Assembly (NCBI GenBank): GCA_019075905.1
Contig: JAGXAM010000005.1
Span: 1-64,000, forward strand
Reading direction: 5' to 3'
Length of the DNA stretch: 64,000 bases
Origin: Hyphomicrobiales bacterium
Lineage (GTDB): Bacteria > Pseudomonadota > Alphaproteobacteria > Rhizobiales > Beijerinckiaceae
Part shown: positions 8,888-18,111 of the stretch, one piece after another
How positions within the stretch are numbered: the first letter of the stretch is position 1
How the letters are laid out: each line of letters begins with the position of its first letter
Program-made: the position numbers and the translations under genes
The notes under the pieces: generated by a model
The model's database searches: none
The model's input: the letters and a program-made list of their open reading frames with translations, nothing else
What the model was told of the DNA's origin: nothing

Positions 8888-9045
8888 GCCTCTGCTAGAG
8901 GCGACGTCGGCGGTTTGTGTTAATCGGAGGCCTCAACGACGCCAGGCACGCATGTCAGTTTCGACAAATCGTGCCAGCCGCATGGATGCGGGCCGACGTC
9001 CAGCGACGCCGTCTCGGCCAGGTTCTGGCTTCCGCTAGCAGAGGC
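8888..9045. promoter_or_regulatory. rpsA upstream region with an 11-bp inverted repeat
   Basis: GCCTCTGCTAG at 8888-8898 is repeated exactly in inverted orientation (CTAGCAGAGGC, 9035-9045). The arms are 136 bp apart and flank most of the space upstream of rpsA. In a minus-strand transcript they could close a long-range stem that ends about 17 nt before the rpsA start codon, close to its ribosome-binding site. rpsA is autoregulated in other bacteria, so a structured leader is plausible. A promoter was not identified with confidence. Confidence 0.3.
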
Positions 9046-9086
9046 GAGGCGTGCTGGCAAGGATTAACCGCGGTCTGTGTGACAAA

Positions 9087-9755
9087 TCAGGCGGTTCGGC
9101 CGGCAAATATACGATAAAGTGCTGCCGCAGCACCGCCGGTGGCCAGAGTTACCTCCATATGGGCCGGCAACATGCCGCCAAACAGGCTGCCCGACACCAC
9201 GGCCCAGAAGCCGGACATGGCGGCGCCGGCGACGGCATGGGCAGCGAGCGATTGACGGTCGATCCGGCGCAACAGGTGGTGCGCCAGCCACAGGCTGGTG
9301 CCACCGGCGAGGGCGCCATCAACCAGATGGGCCAGCAGCGACAAGGGCAGCGCGGCGCTGGTGATGGCACTGCCGAGGGCGGGCGGGGCGCCGAGGGTTT
9401 TCAGCAATGGCGCCGGGGCGCGGTGTTGCAGGACGCCGACCGATACGGCGGTGTCGAGCACCGATACGATGGTCATCGAAAGGAAGGCGGCGCGGCGCGA
9501 CCAGCCAATCGTGCCGGAAAGCATCACGGGCCCCGGCTCGGCGCTGCCACCAGCGGGCCCGAGGATCGCTGCGCGCTGCTCGGGGGTGAGATCGAGGTCG
9601 AGGCGGGCGGTGGGCGCTGGTGCGCGCGGCATCGCCTCGCTGCGCGCCGTGCCTTGTCCTCGCCGCCCGAAGGTCGCCTGCTTTTCCATGGCGGCAAATT
9701 TGCCACGCAATTCTTGCCGTCTGGTTGAAGCTTCAAGGGTTTGGCTGTTGGTCAC
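9087..9755 (-). CDS. Membrane protein of unknown function
   Basis: I do not recognise this 222-residue protein. The first 80 residues are polar and Ala/Arg/Pro-rich, and the rest contains about four hydrophobic helices (roughly residues 86-108, 122-150, 168-190 and 194-214) with many small residues. No catalytic motif is seen. The GTG at 9755 is the longest start and has only a weak ribosome-binding site; the ATG at codon 22 (MEKQATF) is also possible. The reading frame is open through GC-rich sequence with codon use like its neighbours, so I take it as real. It stands between rpsA and the helicase gene on the same strand. Confidence 0.6.
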   Translation of the reverse strand: MTNSQTLEASTRRQELRGKFAAMEKQATFGRRGQGTARSEAMPRAPAPTARLDLDLTPEQRAAILGPAGGSAEPGPVMLSGTIGWSRRAAFLSMTIVSVLDTAVSVGVLQHRAPAPLLKTLGAPPALGSAITSAALPLSLLAHLVDGALAGGTSLWLAHHLLRRIDRQSLAAHAVAGAAMSGFWAVVSGSLFGGMLPAHMEVTLATGGAAAALYRIFAGRTA

Positions 9756-9823
9756 AGCCCTGTAGAAAGGGCGCGGAGCCGTGCAACTCCGCGCCTTGCA
9801 ATCCTTCGCAAAAATGTGTGACT

Positions 9824-11110
9824 TCAGCCTTGGCGCTGCGGCCGCTGACCGCGATTATGCGGCGTGCCCTGGCGTGGTGCCGCCGGGCGCTGGCCTTGCG
9901 GCGCGCCATTGCGACCCTGCGGGCGGCGATGCTGGCGCGGGCGCTGGGCCGGCGCGCTGTCGCGAAGCATTTCCGCCTCCGGCCCGAGCGGATTGTCCAG
10001 CACCGGCACGCGCTGGCGCGTCAGGCGCTCGATATCGCGCAGGTAAGCGCGCTCTTCGTGATCGCAAAAGGAAATGGCGATGCCGGCAGCGCCGGCGCGC
10101 GCCGTGCGGCCGATGCGATGAACGTAGCTCTCCGGCACATTCGGCAGATCAAAATTGATGACGTGGCTGACGCCATCAATGTCGATGCCGCGCGCGGCAA
10201 TGTCGGTGGCCACCAGCAGGCGCGAACGACCATCCCGGAAGGCGGCGAGGGCGCGCTCGCGCTGGCCTTGTGACTTGTTGCCATGGATGGCGTCGGCGAC
10301 AATGCCTTGCGTCGCCAGATGTTTCACCACCCGGTCAGCACCATGCTTGGTGCGGGTAAACACCAGGGCGCGGCTGATCGAGGCATCTTCCAGCAATTTG
10401 TGGAGCAGCGCCTGCTTCATGCGGGTTTCGCTGAACACCACCTGCTGGGCGATGCGCTCGACGGTGGAGGCCACCGGCGTCACAGTGACCTTGGCCGGGT
10501 TGGTGAGCAGGCGGTCCGATAATTCCGCCATTTCCTTCGGCATGGTCGCCGAGAAAAACAGGCTCTGGCGTTTGGCCGGGAGCAAGGCGACGATCTTGCG
10601 GATGTCGTGGATGAAACCCATGTCGAGCATCTGGTCGGCTTCATCAAGCACGAAGACTTCAAGAGCGTTGAGGCTCAGGGCGCGCTGGTTGATGAGATCG
10701 AGCAGGCGGCCCGGGGTGGCGACGACGATGTCGAGCCCGGCCGCACAGGTGCGGATCTGGCGGCCGACCGGCACACCACCGAAAATGACGGTGGAATGCA
10801 GCCGCAGGAATTTGCCGTAGGTGCGGAAACTCAGTTCGATCTGGCTCGCGAGCTCGCGCGTCGGCGACAAGATCAGCGCCCGGCAGGAGCGCGGTTGCGG
10901 GCGTGTGCCGGATTTCGACAGCCGGTCGAGGATCGGCAGGGCAAAGGCCGCCGTCTTGCCGGTGCCGGTCTGGGCAATGCCGAGAATGTCCTTGCCGGCC
11001 AGCACATGCGGCAAAGCCTGCGCCTGAATGGGGGTGGGGGTGACGTAGCCCTCGTCGGCGAGTGCCTTGAGGATCGGCGCAGAGAGGCCGAAGTCGTTGA
11101 AACTTGTCAA
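9824..11110 (-). CDS. rhlE: DEAD-box ATP-dependent RNA helicase, RhlE-like
   Basis: A 428-residue SF2 helicase. In order it has FNDFGLSAPIL, the Q motif with GYVTPTPIQAQALP, Walker A AQTGTGKT, PTRELASQI, TPGRLLDL, VLDEADQMLDMGF, FFSATMP, VATDIAARGIDIDGV and HRIGRTARAG. A basic Gly/Gln/Pro/Arg tail (about 385-428) is typical of RhlE/CsdA-type proteins that act on rRNA or mRNA structure. The TTG at 11110 is chosen because AGCAGG lies 6 bp upstream and it gives the usual short N-terminus; a longer frame upstream encodes nothing conserved. It is separate from its neighbours by more than 60 bp. Confidence 0.93.
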   Translation of the reverse strand: MTSFNDFGLSAPILKALADEGYVTPTPIQAQALPHVLAGKDILGIAQTGTGKTAAFALPILDRLSKSGTRPQPRSCRALILSPTRELASQIELSFRTYGKFLRLHSTVIFGGVPVGRQIRTCAAGLDIVVATPGRLLDLINQRALSLNALEVFVLDEADQMLDMGFIHDIRKIVALLPAKRQSLFFSATMPKEMAELSDRLLTNPAKVTVTPVASTVERIAQQVVFSETRMKQALLHKLLEDASISRALVFTRTKHGADRVVKHLATQGIVADAIHGNKSQGQRERALAAFRDGRSRLLVATDIAARGIDIDGVSHVINFDLPNVPESYVHRIGRTARAGAAGIAISFCDHEERAYLRDIERLTRQRVPVLDNPLGPEAEMLRDSAPAQRPRQHRRPQGRNGAPQGQRPAAPRQGTPHNRGQRPQRQG

Positions 11111-11371
11111 ATTAAACCTGCTTTCAATGTCATGTCGCAAACGACACAACCCCGCAACGCTGCTGCGTGCGGGTGAAGCGTGACCCTGGCGTGAGCGGGG
11201 TCTGCTCGGGGGAAGAAGATGGGCCGCCAATGCAATCAATCTGCATCGTTCACGCGAAGCCCTCTGTCGCAGCGTTGCGCCGCGACGGGGCCTATATGCG
11301 TGCGGCGCGCAAAAATGTCAAATGATGCGGAATGCCACGCGCGCTCCGGGGCGCGGGAAAGGCCGGAAACG

Positions 11372-12376
11372 TCAAAACATCACGCTGACGCCGGTGACGA
11401 GGCTTTGTTCGGTGCAACTGCCGGTGGCGCCGCCGATGCAGGTGCCTTTGGTGTGGTCGAGGCCGAATTTGTTCTGCCAGTAGCGCCAGGCGATCCAGAG
11501 ACTGACCTTGTTGGCTGCCCGGGTGCCGCCTACCATTTTGCCGACATCCAGCGACAGCTTTTGCTCGCTGAGAAATTCGACCTTGGTCGCCGGGATTTTC
11601 GGGGCGGCGAGGCCGACGCCGGTGCCCTTCGGCCCGTAAAAATTGGCGTAGCCGCTGATCGACAAAGGTATGTTGGGCGGCAGGAACGCGAGCGGCATGG
11701 CGTAATTGAATTCGAGCGCCCAGGTTCCGGCGAAATTGGTGTCGCCCGAAGGAATGCCGGGGGTGGCAAATGCCGGGGTGACAAAGGTGTTGTGGTTCCA
11801 TTCCTTGTAATAGAGCGGCGAAGCGTTGACATGCCCGCCATAGGGCAGCCCGAAGGTGAATTCGAGCCCGGCGACGACCACGCGCTTGGCCGGCGCGGCG
11901 AAAGTGTCCTCGGCATTGGCATCGCCGCCAAATTCAAATGACACGTTTTTCAGCGGTCCGGCGCTGAAATCATGGGTGTGGAACATCTGGTTGAAGCCGA
12001 GCGCACTGCGCCAATGCAGGGTGAACTCGGTCGCCGCCGGGCAATTGCCCTTCGGCGCATGGAAATTGCCGCAGGGGCTCGCGGGGTCGTTGCGCTGTGA
12101 TTTCAGCATTTCGAGCGACAGCAGGTTCGTGCCGTAACGCCAGGCATCGAAATGGGTAAATTCGAGGATCGTCTTGGGGATGGTGCCGGCGCGGCCGGGA
12201 TGGGTGGCGGTGAACCTGTCCGACAGGCTCAGGCTGTTATGATTGACGAGAAAAGGCGACCAGGCGGCGATTTTGGCGTGGCGGTGCGGTGCAGGGCCAT
12301 CGATCTTGCGGGCCGCGGCAGCAGAACAGCTGCCTATGATGGCCGCACCGGCGGCAATAAGCACCGTGATTTTCAT
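11372..12376 (-). CDS. Outer-membrane beta-barrel protein, possibly Tsx-like
   Basis: A 334-residue protein with a signal peptide (MKITVLIAAGAAIIGSCSAAAA) and a C-terminal strand ending VSVMF, the terminal Phe expected of an outer-membrane barrel. The mature part is rich in alternating aromatic strands (ILEFTHFDAWRYGTNLLSLEM, SISGYANFYGP, VSLWIAWRYWQNKFG). The broad pattern recalls the Tsx nucleoside-channel family, but I cannot confirm that by eye. Four cysteines (around CGNFHAPKGNC and CIGGATGSC) could form two disulfides. It is divergent from the copper-chaperone gene. Confidence 0.65.
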   Translation of the reverse strand: MKITVLIAAGAAIIGSCSAAAARKIDGPAPHRHAKIAAWSPFLVNHNSLSLSDRFTATHPGRAGTIPKTILEFTHFDAWRYGTNLLSLEMLKSQRNDPASPCGNFHAPKGNCPAATEFTLHWRSALGFNQMFHTHDFSAGPLKNVSFEFGGDANAEDTFAAPAKRVVVAGLEFTFGLPYGGHVNASPLYYKEWNHNTFVTPAFATPGIPSGDTNFAGTWALEFNYAMPLAFLPPNIPLSISGYANFYGPKGTGVGLAAPKIPATKVEFLSEQKLSLDVGKMVGGTRAANKVSLWIAWRYWQNKFGLDHTKGTCIGGATGSCTEQSLVTGVSVMF

Positions 12377-12565
12377 CTGGTTGCCCCCCCGCAGCCCAGT
12401 ATTTTTATTTTTGGGACATGTGATTGTCCTTGCCGCGGAACGCTACTGCAGCCGCAGATCAAGACAATATAGCATTTCGTCTCTCAGGAAGATTACGGAG
12501 CTGGGGCGCAGGCCCGTCCGGCATGAAAACATCGCGCGGCCTGGCGCAAATTTATTTGCAACCCC

Positions 12566-12594
12566 TTGAACTTGTGAGCAGGCCATTCCTAAGT
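12566..12594 (+). promoter_or_regulatory. Putative promoter of the copper-chaperone gene
   Basis: TTGAAC (12566-12571) and CTAAGT (12589-12594) are 17 bp apart, 36 bp before the ATG at 12631. The -35 fits the alphaproteobacterial consensus and the -10 is weak. No clear CueR or CsoR palindrome was seen. Confidence 0.4.
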
Positions 12595-12630
12595 AATGGG
12601 CAGAAGTCATCTTCATGGAGAGGTATCGTC

Positions 12631-12849
12631 ATGTCTGGTTCAACAGGAACGGACGTCAAGCTCGTGGTGGGTGGCATGGCTTGCGAGGGCTGTGTTGCCA
12701 GTGTCAAGAAGGTGCTTGAACGTGTGCCGGGGGTGACCGCGGCCGAGGTTTCGCTTGAGCCAGGTGTCGCGCTGGTTTCAGGGTCGGCCAAGGCTGGCGA
12801 GCTCATCAAGGCGGTCGAGGCGGCCGGCTATGAGGCGAAAGCCGCCTGA
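12631..12849 (+). CDS. copZ: Heavy-metal-associated (HMA) domain copper chaperone
   Basis: A 72-residue single HMA domain with the metal-binding motif GMACEGCVASV, followed by the usual ferredoxin-like pattern (KKVLERVPGVTAAEVSLE ... AGELIKAVEAAGYEA). Such proteins carry Cu(I) to P1B-type ATPases; other soft metals are possible. The ATG at 12631 follows GGAGAGG at good spacing, and the longer upstream frame has no support. No metal ATPase or regulator adjoins it: purB follows on the same strand and an outer-membrane protein is divergent. The symbol reflects family only. Confidence 0.8.
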   Translation: MSGSTGTDVKLVVGGMACEGCVASVKKVLERVPGVTAAEVSLEPGVALVSGSAKAGELIKAVEAAGYEAKAA

Positions 12850-12923
12850 CTGGCTGGCTTGTGAGCTTGCAGGGCGGGTGCTAGACACCGGGCGTCTCCC
12901 AGGCCTGAAAGGTGCAGCCCGTC

Positions 12924-14231
12924 ATGATTCCGCGTTATTCCCGCCCCGAGATGGTAGCGATCTGGGAGGCGCAGACGCGGTTTCGCATCTGGTTCGAGAT
13001 CGAGGCGCATGCCTGCGATGCGCTGGCTGAAATCGGGGTCATTCCCAGGGCGGCGGCCGAGGCGATCTGGGCCAAGGCGGGTCATGTGACCTTCGATGTT
13101 GCGCGCATCGACGAGATCGAGCGTGAGACCAAACATGATGTCATTGCCTTCCTGACGCATCTGGCCGAATTTATCGGCCCGGAAGCGCGGTTCGTGCATC
13201 AGGGCATGACCTCCTCGGACGTGCTCGACACCTGTCTTGCGGTGCAGCTGAGGCGCGCCTCGATGCTGCTGCTTGCCGATATTGACCATCTGCTGGCGGC
13301 GCTGAAAAGGCGGGCGCTGGAATATAAAATGACGCCGGTGATCGGGCGCTCGCATGGCATTCATGCCGAACCGGTGACTTTCGGGCTGAAACTGGCGCAG
13401 GCCTATGCCGAATTTTCGCGGCACCGGACGCGGCTGGCGGCCGCCTGCGCCGATATTTCCACCTGCGCCCTGTCGGGAGCGGTCGGCACTTTCGCCAATA
13501 TTGATCCGCGCGTCGAGGCGCATGTCGCCGCCAAAATGGAGCTGACGGTCGAGCCGGTTTCGACGCAGGTGATCCCGCGCGACCGCCATGCCATGTTTTT
13601 TGCGACGCTCGGCGTCATTGCCTCGTCGATCGAGCGCGTTGCCACGGAGATCCGGCACATGCAGCGCACCGAAGTGCTGGAGGCGGAAGAATTTTTCTCG
13701 CCCGGGCAAAAGGGCTCCTCGGCAATGCCGCACAAGCGCAACCCGGTGCTGACCGAAAATCTCACCGGTCTGGCGCGGCTGGTGCGCGGCATGGTGGTGC
13801 CGGCGCTTGAGAATGTGGCGCTGTGGCACGAGCGCGACATTTCTCATTCCTCGGTCGAGCGGATGATCGGGCCGGATGCGACCATCACGCTGGATTTTGC
13901 GCTGGCACGGCTGACGAATGTCATCGAGAAACTGGTGGTCTATCCCGAGAATATGGCGAGAAACCTCAACCGCCTCGGCGGCTTGATCCATTCGCAGCGG
14001 GTGCTGCTGGCGCTCACGCAAAAGGGGGTGTCGCGCGAGGAGGCCTACCGGCTGGTGCAGCGCAATGCCATGCCGGTCTGGCGCGGCGAGGGCGATTTTC
14101 TCACCCTGCTCAAGGCCGATGCGCAGGTGAGCGCGGCGCTGTCGCCGGGCGAGCTTGATGAGCTGTTCGACCTTGGCTACCACCTCAAACATGTCGATAC
14201 GATTTTTGCGCGCGTGTTTGCCGGGGCCTGA
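12924..14231 (+). CDS. purB: Adenylosuccinate lyase
   Basis: A 435-residue fumarase/aspartase-superfamily enzyme that acts twice in purine synthesis, cleaving SAICAR and adenylosuccinate to release fumarate. It has [26 protein letters not shown] with the catalytic His region, and the signature [11 protein letters not shown] carrying the mobile catalytic serine loop. The N-terminus [10 protein letters not shown] is the usual one, so I start at the ATG at 12924; a GTG 12 bp upstream is possible. It lies 74 bp after the copper-chaperone gene. Confidence 0.97.
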   Translation: MIPRYSRPEMVAIWEAQTRFRIWFEIEAHACDALAEIGVIPRAAAEAIWAKAGHVTFDVARIDEIERETKHDVIAFLTHLAEFIGPEARFVHQGMTSSDVLDTCLAVQLRRASMLLLADIDHLLAALKRRALEYKMTPVIGRSHGIHAEPVTFGLKLAQAYAEFSRHRTRLAAACADISTCALSGAVGTFANIDPRVEAHVAAKMELTVEPVSTQVIPRDRHAMFFATLGVIASSIERVATEIRHMQRTEVLEAEEFFSPGQKGSSAMPHKRNPVLTENLTGLARLVRGMVVPALENVALWHERDISHSSVERMIGPDATITLDFALARLTNVIEKLVVYPENMARNLNRLGGLIHSQRVLLALTQKGVSREEAYRLVQRNAMPVWRGEGDFLTLLKADAQVSAALSPGELDELFDLGYHLKHVDTIFARVFAGA

Positions 14232-14276
14232 GAGCGCGGCCGGTTGCGGGCGGCGAAGCCGAAAGACAGGGCCGTG

Positions 14277-15014
14277 ATGCCGCGTTATCACCTTTGCATC
14301 GAATATGATGGTACCGGCTTCTGCGGCTGGCAGCGGCAGGCCAACGGCCCCTCGGTGCAGCAGACGCTGGAAGTGGCGTTTGCGGCACTCAATGAACCGG
14401 GCGTGGAGGTGCATGGCGCCGGGCGCACCGATGCCGGCGTGCATGCCCTGGCCCAAAGCGCCCATGCCGATTGCGCGAAGCCATGGCAGCCATTTCGCCT
14501 GCAGGCCGGGCTCAATGCCCATTTGCGCCCGCATGCGGTGGCGGTGACCTCGGTGCGTGAGGTCAGCAGTGAATTTCATGCGCGCTTTTCAGCGGTCGAA
14601 CGGCATTATCTCTACCGCATCATCAACAGGCGGGCACCGCTGGCGCTGGAGGCGCGACGCGCCTGGCTGGTGATGCGCCGCCTCGATGCGCGGGCCATGC
14701 ATGAAGCCGCGCAAATCCTTGTCGGGGATCATGATTTTTCGACATTTCGCGATTCGGAATGTCAGGCCAACAGCCCGCAGCGCCATCTCAATGCTTTCAG
14801 CGTCAGGCAATCGGGCGATGTCATCGAGATGCGGGTTTCGGCGCGCTCGTTCCTGCACCGGCAGGTGCGCTCGATGGTGGGCTCGCTCGAACATGTCGGC
14901 TCGGGCAAATGGCAGGCGCAAGACCTCGCCGACGCCCTCGAAGCGCGCGATCGCGCCCGCTGCGGCGAGGTCGCGCCGGCTTGCGGGCTGTTTCTGGCGC
15001 AGGTGGATTACTGA
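14277..15014 (+). CDS. truA: tRNA pseudouridine(38-40) synthase
   Basis: A 245-residue TruA enzyme that makes pseudouridine at positions 38-40 of the tRNA anticodon arm. The catalytic aspartate is in GAGRTDAGVHALAQ. Also visible are YDGTGFCGWQRQ near the start and FRDSECQANSPQR with SFLHRQVRSMVG in the C-terminal half. The ATG at 14277 gives the standard N-terminus MPRYHLCIEYDG. It lies 45 bp after purB. Its stop overlaps the stop region of sdhE on the other strand by 7 bp. Confidence 0.96.
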   Translation: MPRYHLCIEYDGTGFCGWQRQANGPSVQQTLEVAFAALNEPGVEVHGAGRTDAGVHALAQSAHADCAKPWQPFRLQAGLNAHLRPHAVAVTSVREVSSEFHARFSAVERHYLYRIINRRAPLALEARRAWLVMRRLDARAMHEAAQILVGDHDFSTFRDSECQANSPQRHLNAFSVRQSGDVIEMRVSARSFLHRQVRSMVGSLEHVGSGKWQAQDLADALEARDRARCGEVAPACGLFLAQVDY

Positions 15015-15289
15015 GGTTTCGGGCGAAATTCCCGCAATCTTGCCATGAGCGGCGTGGCGAGGTCAGCCGGCGTGGCGCTCTCGCCGGTGAGCCAGCTGAA
15101 CACTTCCTGATCGGGCTGGTCCATGAGGGTTTCAAGCTGGTCAAGCTCGCTCACAGGCAGGGTGGCGATATGGGCGTCGGCAAAGCGGCCAAACAGCAGG
15201 TCCATCTCGCGCATGCCGCGATGCCAGGCCCGAAACCGCAATTTGCGACGGCGAATCTCGATATCATCCATGCGCATGGGCTGTCGCAT
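15008..15289 (-). CDS. sdhE: FAD assembly factor SdhE (succinate dehydrogenase flavinylation)
   Basis: A 93-residue protein of the SdhE/Sdh5 family (DUF339), which aids covalent attachment of FAD to succinate dehydrogenase SdhA. The essential RGxxE signature is present in AWHRGMREMDLLFGRFAD. The ATG at 15289 is preceded by AAGG at 7-bp spacing; a later Met (15271) would lose only a few residues. It converges on truA. In other alphaproteobacteria sdhE often adjoins recG, which is not in this window. Confidence 0.88.
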   Translation of the reverse strand: MRQPMRMDDIEIRRRKLRFRAWHRGMREMDLLFGRFADAHIATLPVSELDQLETLMDQPDQEVFSWLTGESATPADLATPLMARLREFRPKPQ

Positions 15290-15375
15290 AGCCGGCCTTG
15301 CAGCGCAAGCGCTACCGCGGGTGCAAACGCGAAATAGTGGCAAGGTGCAAAATCCGGGTGCCTGAAGTGGCATCC

Positions 15376-16743
15376 CTACATCGGCAGGCGCACGCTGGCG
15401 CGCAGGCCGCCGGACGGGCTGTCGCCGAGCGTGACATCGCCGCCATGGCTGCGGGCAATATCACGGGCGATGGCGAGGCCGAGGCCGGAATTGCCTTCGT
15501 CCTGATTGCGCGCCTCATCGAGCCGATAGAAGGGCTTGAAGACATCGCCCCGCAGGCTGGGGGCGATGCCGGGGCCGTCATCATCGACGTGGACGCTGAC
15601 GAAGCGGGCATCCTGCGCCAGGGTGATCTCGATATGCTTGCCATAGCGCAGGGCATTGCTGACGAGATTGTCGAGGCAGCGGCGCAGGGCATTGGGCCGC
15701 GCCTCCAGTTGCGCCTGGCCGCTGATGGTGATTCTGGCGCGGGTGCCGTGGCGCTCGGCATCGGCCTTGAGGTTTTCCAGCAGTTGCCGCAGGTCGACGC
15801 TAACCACCGGTTCCTGGACATCGCCGCGCGCGAAGGCGAGATAGGCTTCGAGCATGCGCTGCATTTCCTCGACATCGGCGCGCATGGCCTCGCCTTCGGC
15901 CCCGGCCTTGATAAGCGCCAGCGACAGTCGAAAGCGCGTGAGGATGGTGCGCAAATCATGGCTGACGCCGCTGAGCATGGTGGTGCGCTGTTCCATCGCG
16001 CGCTCGACCCGGCGCTTCATGCTGATGAAGGCGTAACCGGCAACGCGCACTTCCCGCGCCCCGGCCGGGGCAAATTCGTGGTCGCGGCCCTTGCCAAAGC
16101 TTTCGGCAGCATCGGCCAACCGCAAGATCGGCCGGATCTGGTTGCGCAGGAAAATCGTGGCAATGGCAATCAGCACGCTGGCCGTGCCGAGCATCCACAG
16201 CAGGAAAATATGCGAATTTGAGGCATAGGCGGCGCTGCGCCGGGCGATCACCCGCAAGGTGGCGTCGGGCAGCAGCACACGTATTTCAATATAGCTCGAT
16301 TCACCCACGGTATCGAGCCAGAACGGCCTACGGATCTGGCTGGCGATCTGCTGGGACAAGGCCTCGTCGAGCAGGCCGAAAAACGGCTTGGGCAGGCGCG
16401 GCGGCAGCGGGCCGGGCGGCAGCACTGTGACGTCCATATCCATGCGCTTGCGGGCGATGCTGCGCAGGATCGCATTGGCATCAGGCCCGTGCAATTGATC
16501 GTGCACGTCGATCAGGGCGGCGATTTCCTGGGTCAGGACGCGCGACAGCTGGAAGGTTACCAATTGCCAGTGCCGCTCCATGAAGAAAAATGTCACGAAG
16601 GATTGCAACATCACCATCGGCACGATGACGATCAGCAGCGAGCGGGCAAACAGGCCCTTGGGAGCGAGGATGTAGAGACGGCGCTGGGTCGCGCGCCACC
16701 ATCGGCCCGGCATGCCAAGATAATCGCCGAGCGTCAGGCTCAT
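15376..16743 (-). CDS. EnvZ-like sensor histidine kinase
   Basis: A 455-residue membrane kinase. It has two membrane helices (about 33-54 and 178-199) around a roughly 120-residue periplasmic domain, HAMP (about 199-250), HisKA with the phospho-accepting His262 in [13 protein letters not shown], and an HATPase with [19 protein letters not shown] and [13 protein letters not shown]. The H-box resembles EnvZ. It overlaps the response regulator gene by 4 bp (ATGA), which makes a cognate pair almost certain. The signal is unknown. Confidence 0.93.
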   Translation of the reverse strand: MSLTLGDYLGMPGRWWRATQRRLYILAPKGLFARSLLIVIVPMVMLQSFVTFFFMERHWQLVTFQLSRVLTQEIAALIDVHDQLHGPDANAILRSIARKRMDMDVTVLPPGPLPPRLPKPFFGLLDEALSQQIASQIRRPFWLDTVGESSYIEIRVLLPDATLRVIARRSAAYASNSHIFLLWMLGTASVLIAIATIFLRNQIRPILRLADAAESFGKGRDHEFAPAGAREVRVAGYAFISMKRRVERAMEQRTTMLSGVSHDLRTILTRFRLSLALIKAGAEGEAMRADVEEMQRMLEAYLAFARGDVQEPVVSVDLRQLLENLKADAERHGTRARITISGQAQLEARPNALRRCLDNLVSNALRYGKHIEITLAQDARFVSVHVDDDGPGIAPSLRGDVFKPFYRLDEARNQDEGNSGLGLAIARDIARSHGGDVTLGDSPSGGLRASVRLPM

Positions 16744-17498
16744 GGCCGGGCCTGATCGGTTCGCATCACCTCGCCATCCATCACCAGGCGATAGCCGGTG
16801 CCGCGCACGGTCTGCAGATAATGCGGATTGGCGGGGTCTGCCTCGATCTTGCGACGCAGGCGGTTGACCTGCACGTCGATGACCCGCTCGGTCTGGTCGG
16901 TAACGCCGCTGGCAAGCTCATCGCGGCTCAAGGTGCCGTCGGGAGCGGCGCAAAGCTGGCGCAGCATGTCGCGCTCGCGCTCGGAAAGCTTGATAAGTTC
17001 TTCGCCGCGCCGCAATTCGCCGCGCTCGATGTTGAAGGTGAGATCGCCGAACGTGACGCTTACCAGCCGCGTCGGCAGGGTCAGCGGCCGCGCCCGGCGC
17101 AAAATGGCGGCGATGCGCAAAGCCAGTTCGCGCGGATCAAAGGGTTTGGCCATATAATCATCGACGCCGGCCTCGAGCCCCTTGACCCGGTCGGCGGGCT
17201 CGCCGCGCGCAGTCAGCATCAAGACCGGCAAAGCCGATTGCGGCGGCGCCTGGCCGCGCAGCCAGCGGGCGAAAGCAAGGCCGCTTTCCCCCGGCAGCAT
17301 CACATCGAGAATGATCAGGTCAAAGGCGAAATGATCCAGCAGGCGGCGGGCCTCCTGCGTATTGGCGGCACTGGTGACGCGAAAGCCCTGCGTGGCGAGA
17401 TAGCGCGATGCCAGGTCACGGATGCGGCTGTCGTCATCCACCAGCAGGATATGATCCGCCTCATCGCCGGGCAGCGCCGGGGCATCGGTGCCGGTCAT
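16740..17498 (-). CDS. OmpR-family response regulator
   Basis: A 252-residue regulator. The receiver domain has the acidic pocket DDDSRIRD at 21-28, the phosphorylation site Asp65 in [13 protein letters not shown], and the conserved lysine in [10 protein letters not shown]. The C-terminal winged helix reads [10 protein letters not shown] ... [12 protein letters not shown] ... [18 protein letters not shown]. The arrangement MarR - regulator - kinase, divergent from ilvE, recalls the petP-petR loci of alphaproteobacteria; that identity is inferred from context. The gene starts 10 bp after the MarR gene stop. Confidence 0.93.
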   Translation of the reverse strand: MTGTDAPALPGDEADHILLVDDDSRIRDLASRYLATQGFRVTSAANTQEARRLLDHFAFDLIILDVMLPGESGLAFARWLRGQAPPQSALPVLMLTARGEPADRVKGLEAGVDDYMAKPFDPRELALRIAAILRRARPLTLPTRLVSVTFGDLTFNIERGELRRGEELIKLSERERDMLRQLCAAPDGTLSRDELASGVTDQTERVIDVQVNRLRRKIEADPANPHYLQTVRGTGYRLVMDGEVMRTDQARP

Positions 17499-17508
17499 GG
17501 TGCATCAC

Positions 17509-18009
17509 TCACATTCGGTCGCGCATGGCATCGAGGAAGCGTTTGGCCTCGCTCTCGCCCTGCGGGCCGAGTTCCGCGAGCGCGCGCTCAAACCGGGCTG
17601 TCTGTATCTCTGCGAGCCGGGTAGCAAAGTCATGGCCTGATGCTGTTGCATAAAGATGGCGCTGGCGCCGGTCGAGGGCGCCGGCCCTGACTTCGATGAA
17701 GCCTTGTTCCACGAGGTTTTTCAGGACGCGATTCAGGCTTTGCTTGGTGATTTTCAGAATTTCCAGCAGCTCGGTGATGCTGAGGCCGGGCTGGCGGTGC
17801 ACGAAATGCAGGACCCGATGATGGGCGCGCCCGAAACCGTAACCGATCAGCAGCCGGTCAGCGTCGCCGACAAAATCGCGATAGGCAAAAAACAGCGCCT
17901 CGATGAGGTCATAAAGCGGCCTTGGCGGAGCATCATGGGCGGGTGTCCGCTGCGCGGCGGCGCCTTCATGGTTCGGAGCCTCTTCGGAAAACGCTTCCAT
18001 CGCCGCCAT
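17509..18009 (-). CDS. MarR-family transcriptional regulator
   Basis: A 166-residue winged-helix regulator with the recognition region LSITELLEILKITKQSLNRVLKNLVEQGFI and the wing GALDRRQRHLYATASG. It heads an operon with the OmpR-type regulator and EnvZ-type kinase. A perfect 7+7-bp inverted repeat lies 10 bp before the start and overlaps the ilvE promoter, so it very likely represses both ilvE and itself. The start is uncertain: ATG at 18009 (chosen), ATG at 18000 or TTG at 18015 are all in frame. The predicted leader is very short. Confidence 0.9.
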   Translation of the reverse strand: MAAMEAFSEEAPNHEGAAAQRTPAHDAPPRPLYDLIEALFFAYRDFVGDADRLLIGYGFGRAHHRVLHFVHRQPGLSITELLEILKITKQSLNRVLKNLVEQGFIEVRAGALDRRQRHLYATASGHDFATRLAEIQTARFERALAELGPQGESEAKRFLDAMRDRM

Positions 18010-18018
18010 CACCAAATT

Positions 18019-18039
18019 TAAGTCAGTAGTGTTGACTTA
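18019..18039. promoter_or_regulatory. Operator palindrome for the MarR regulator
   Basis: TAAGTCA (18019-18025), a 7-bp spacer, and TGACTTA (18033-18039) form a perfect inverted repeat. The 14-bp half-site spacing suits a MarR dimer. It overlaps the -35 box of ilvE and lies just before the MarR gene, so one site can control both divergent units. Confidence 0.75.
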
Positions 18040-18060
18040 TTTCACCAATTCAGCCTATGG
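18032..18060 (+). promoter_or_regulatory. ilvE promoter
   Basis: TTGACT (18032-18037) and CTATGG (18055-18060) with a 17-bp spacer form a good sigma-70-type promoter. The predicted start of transcription is near 18067, about 45 nt before the ilvE ATG. The -35 box is inside the MarR operator. Confidence 0.65.
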
Positions 18061-18111
18061 TCAACGCTTGCGTCTGCAACCGATAAAACCACCGTCAGGG
18101 AGTGTTCTAAC

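Noticed and set aside
7240-8898. 552-codon plus-strand frame opposite rpsA
   Set aside because: Exact antisense of ribosomal protein S1 with no family features.
12828-14579. 583-codon minus-strand frame opposite purB and truA
   Set aside because: Antisense of two well-identified genes, with a His/Arg-rich composition typical of shadow frames.
15376-18009. Calling the two-component pair envZ/ompR or petR outright
   Set aside because: Domain order fits but no target porin or cytochrome genes are present, so only family names were used.
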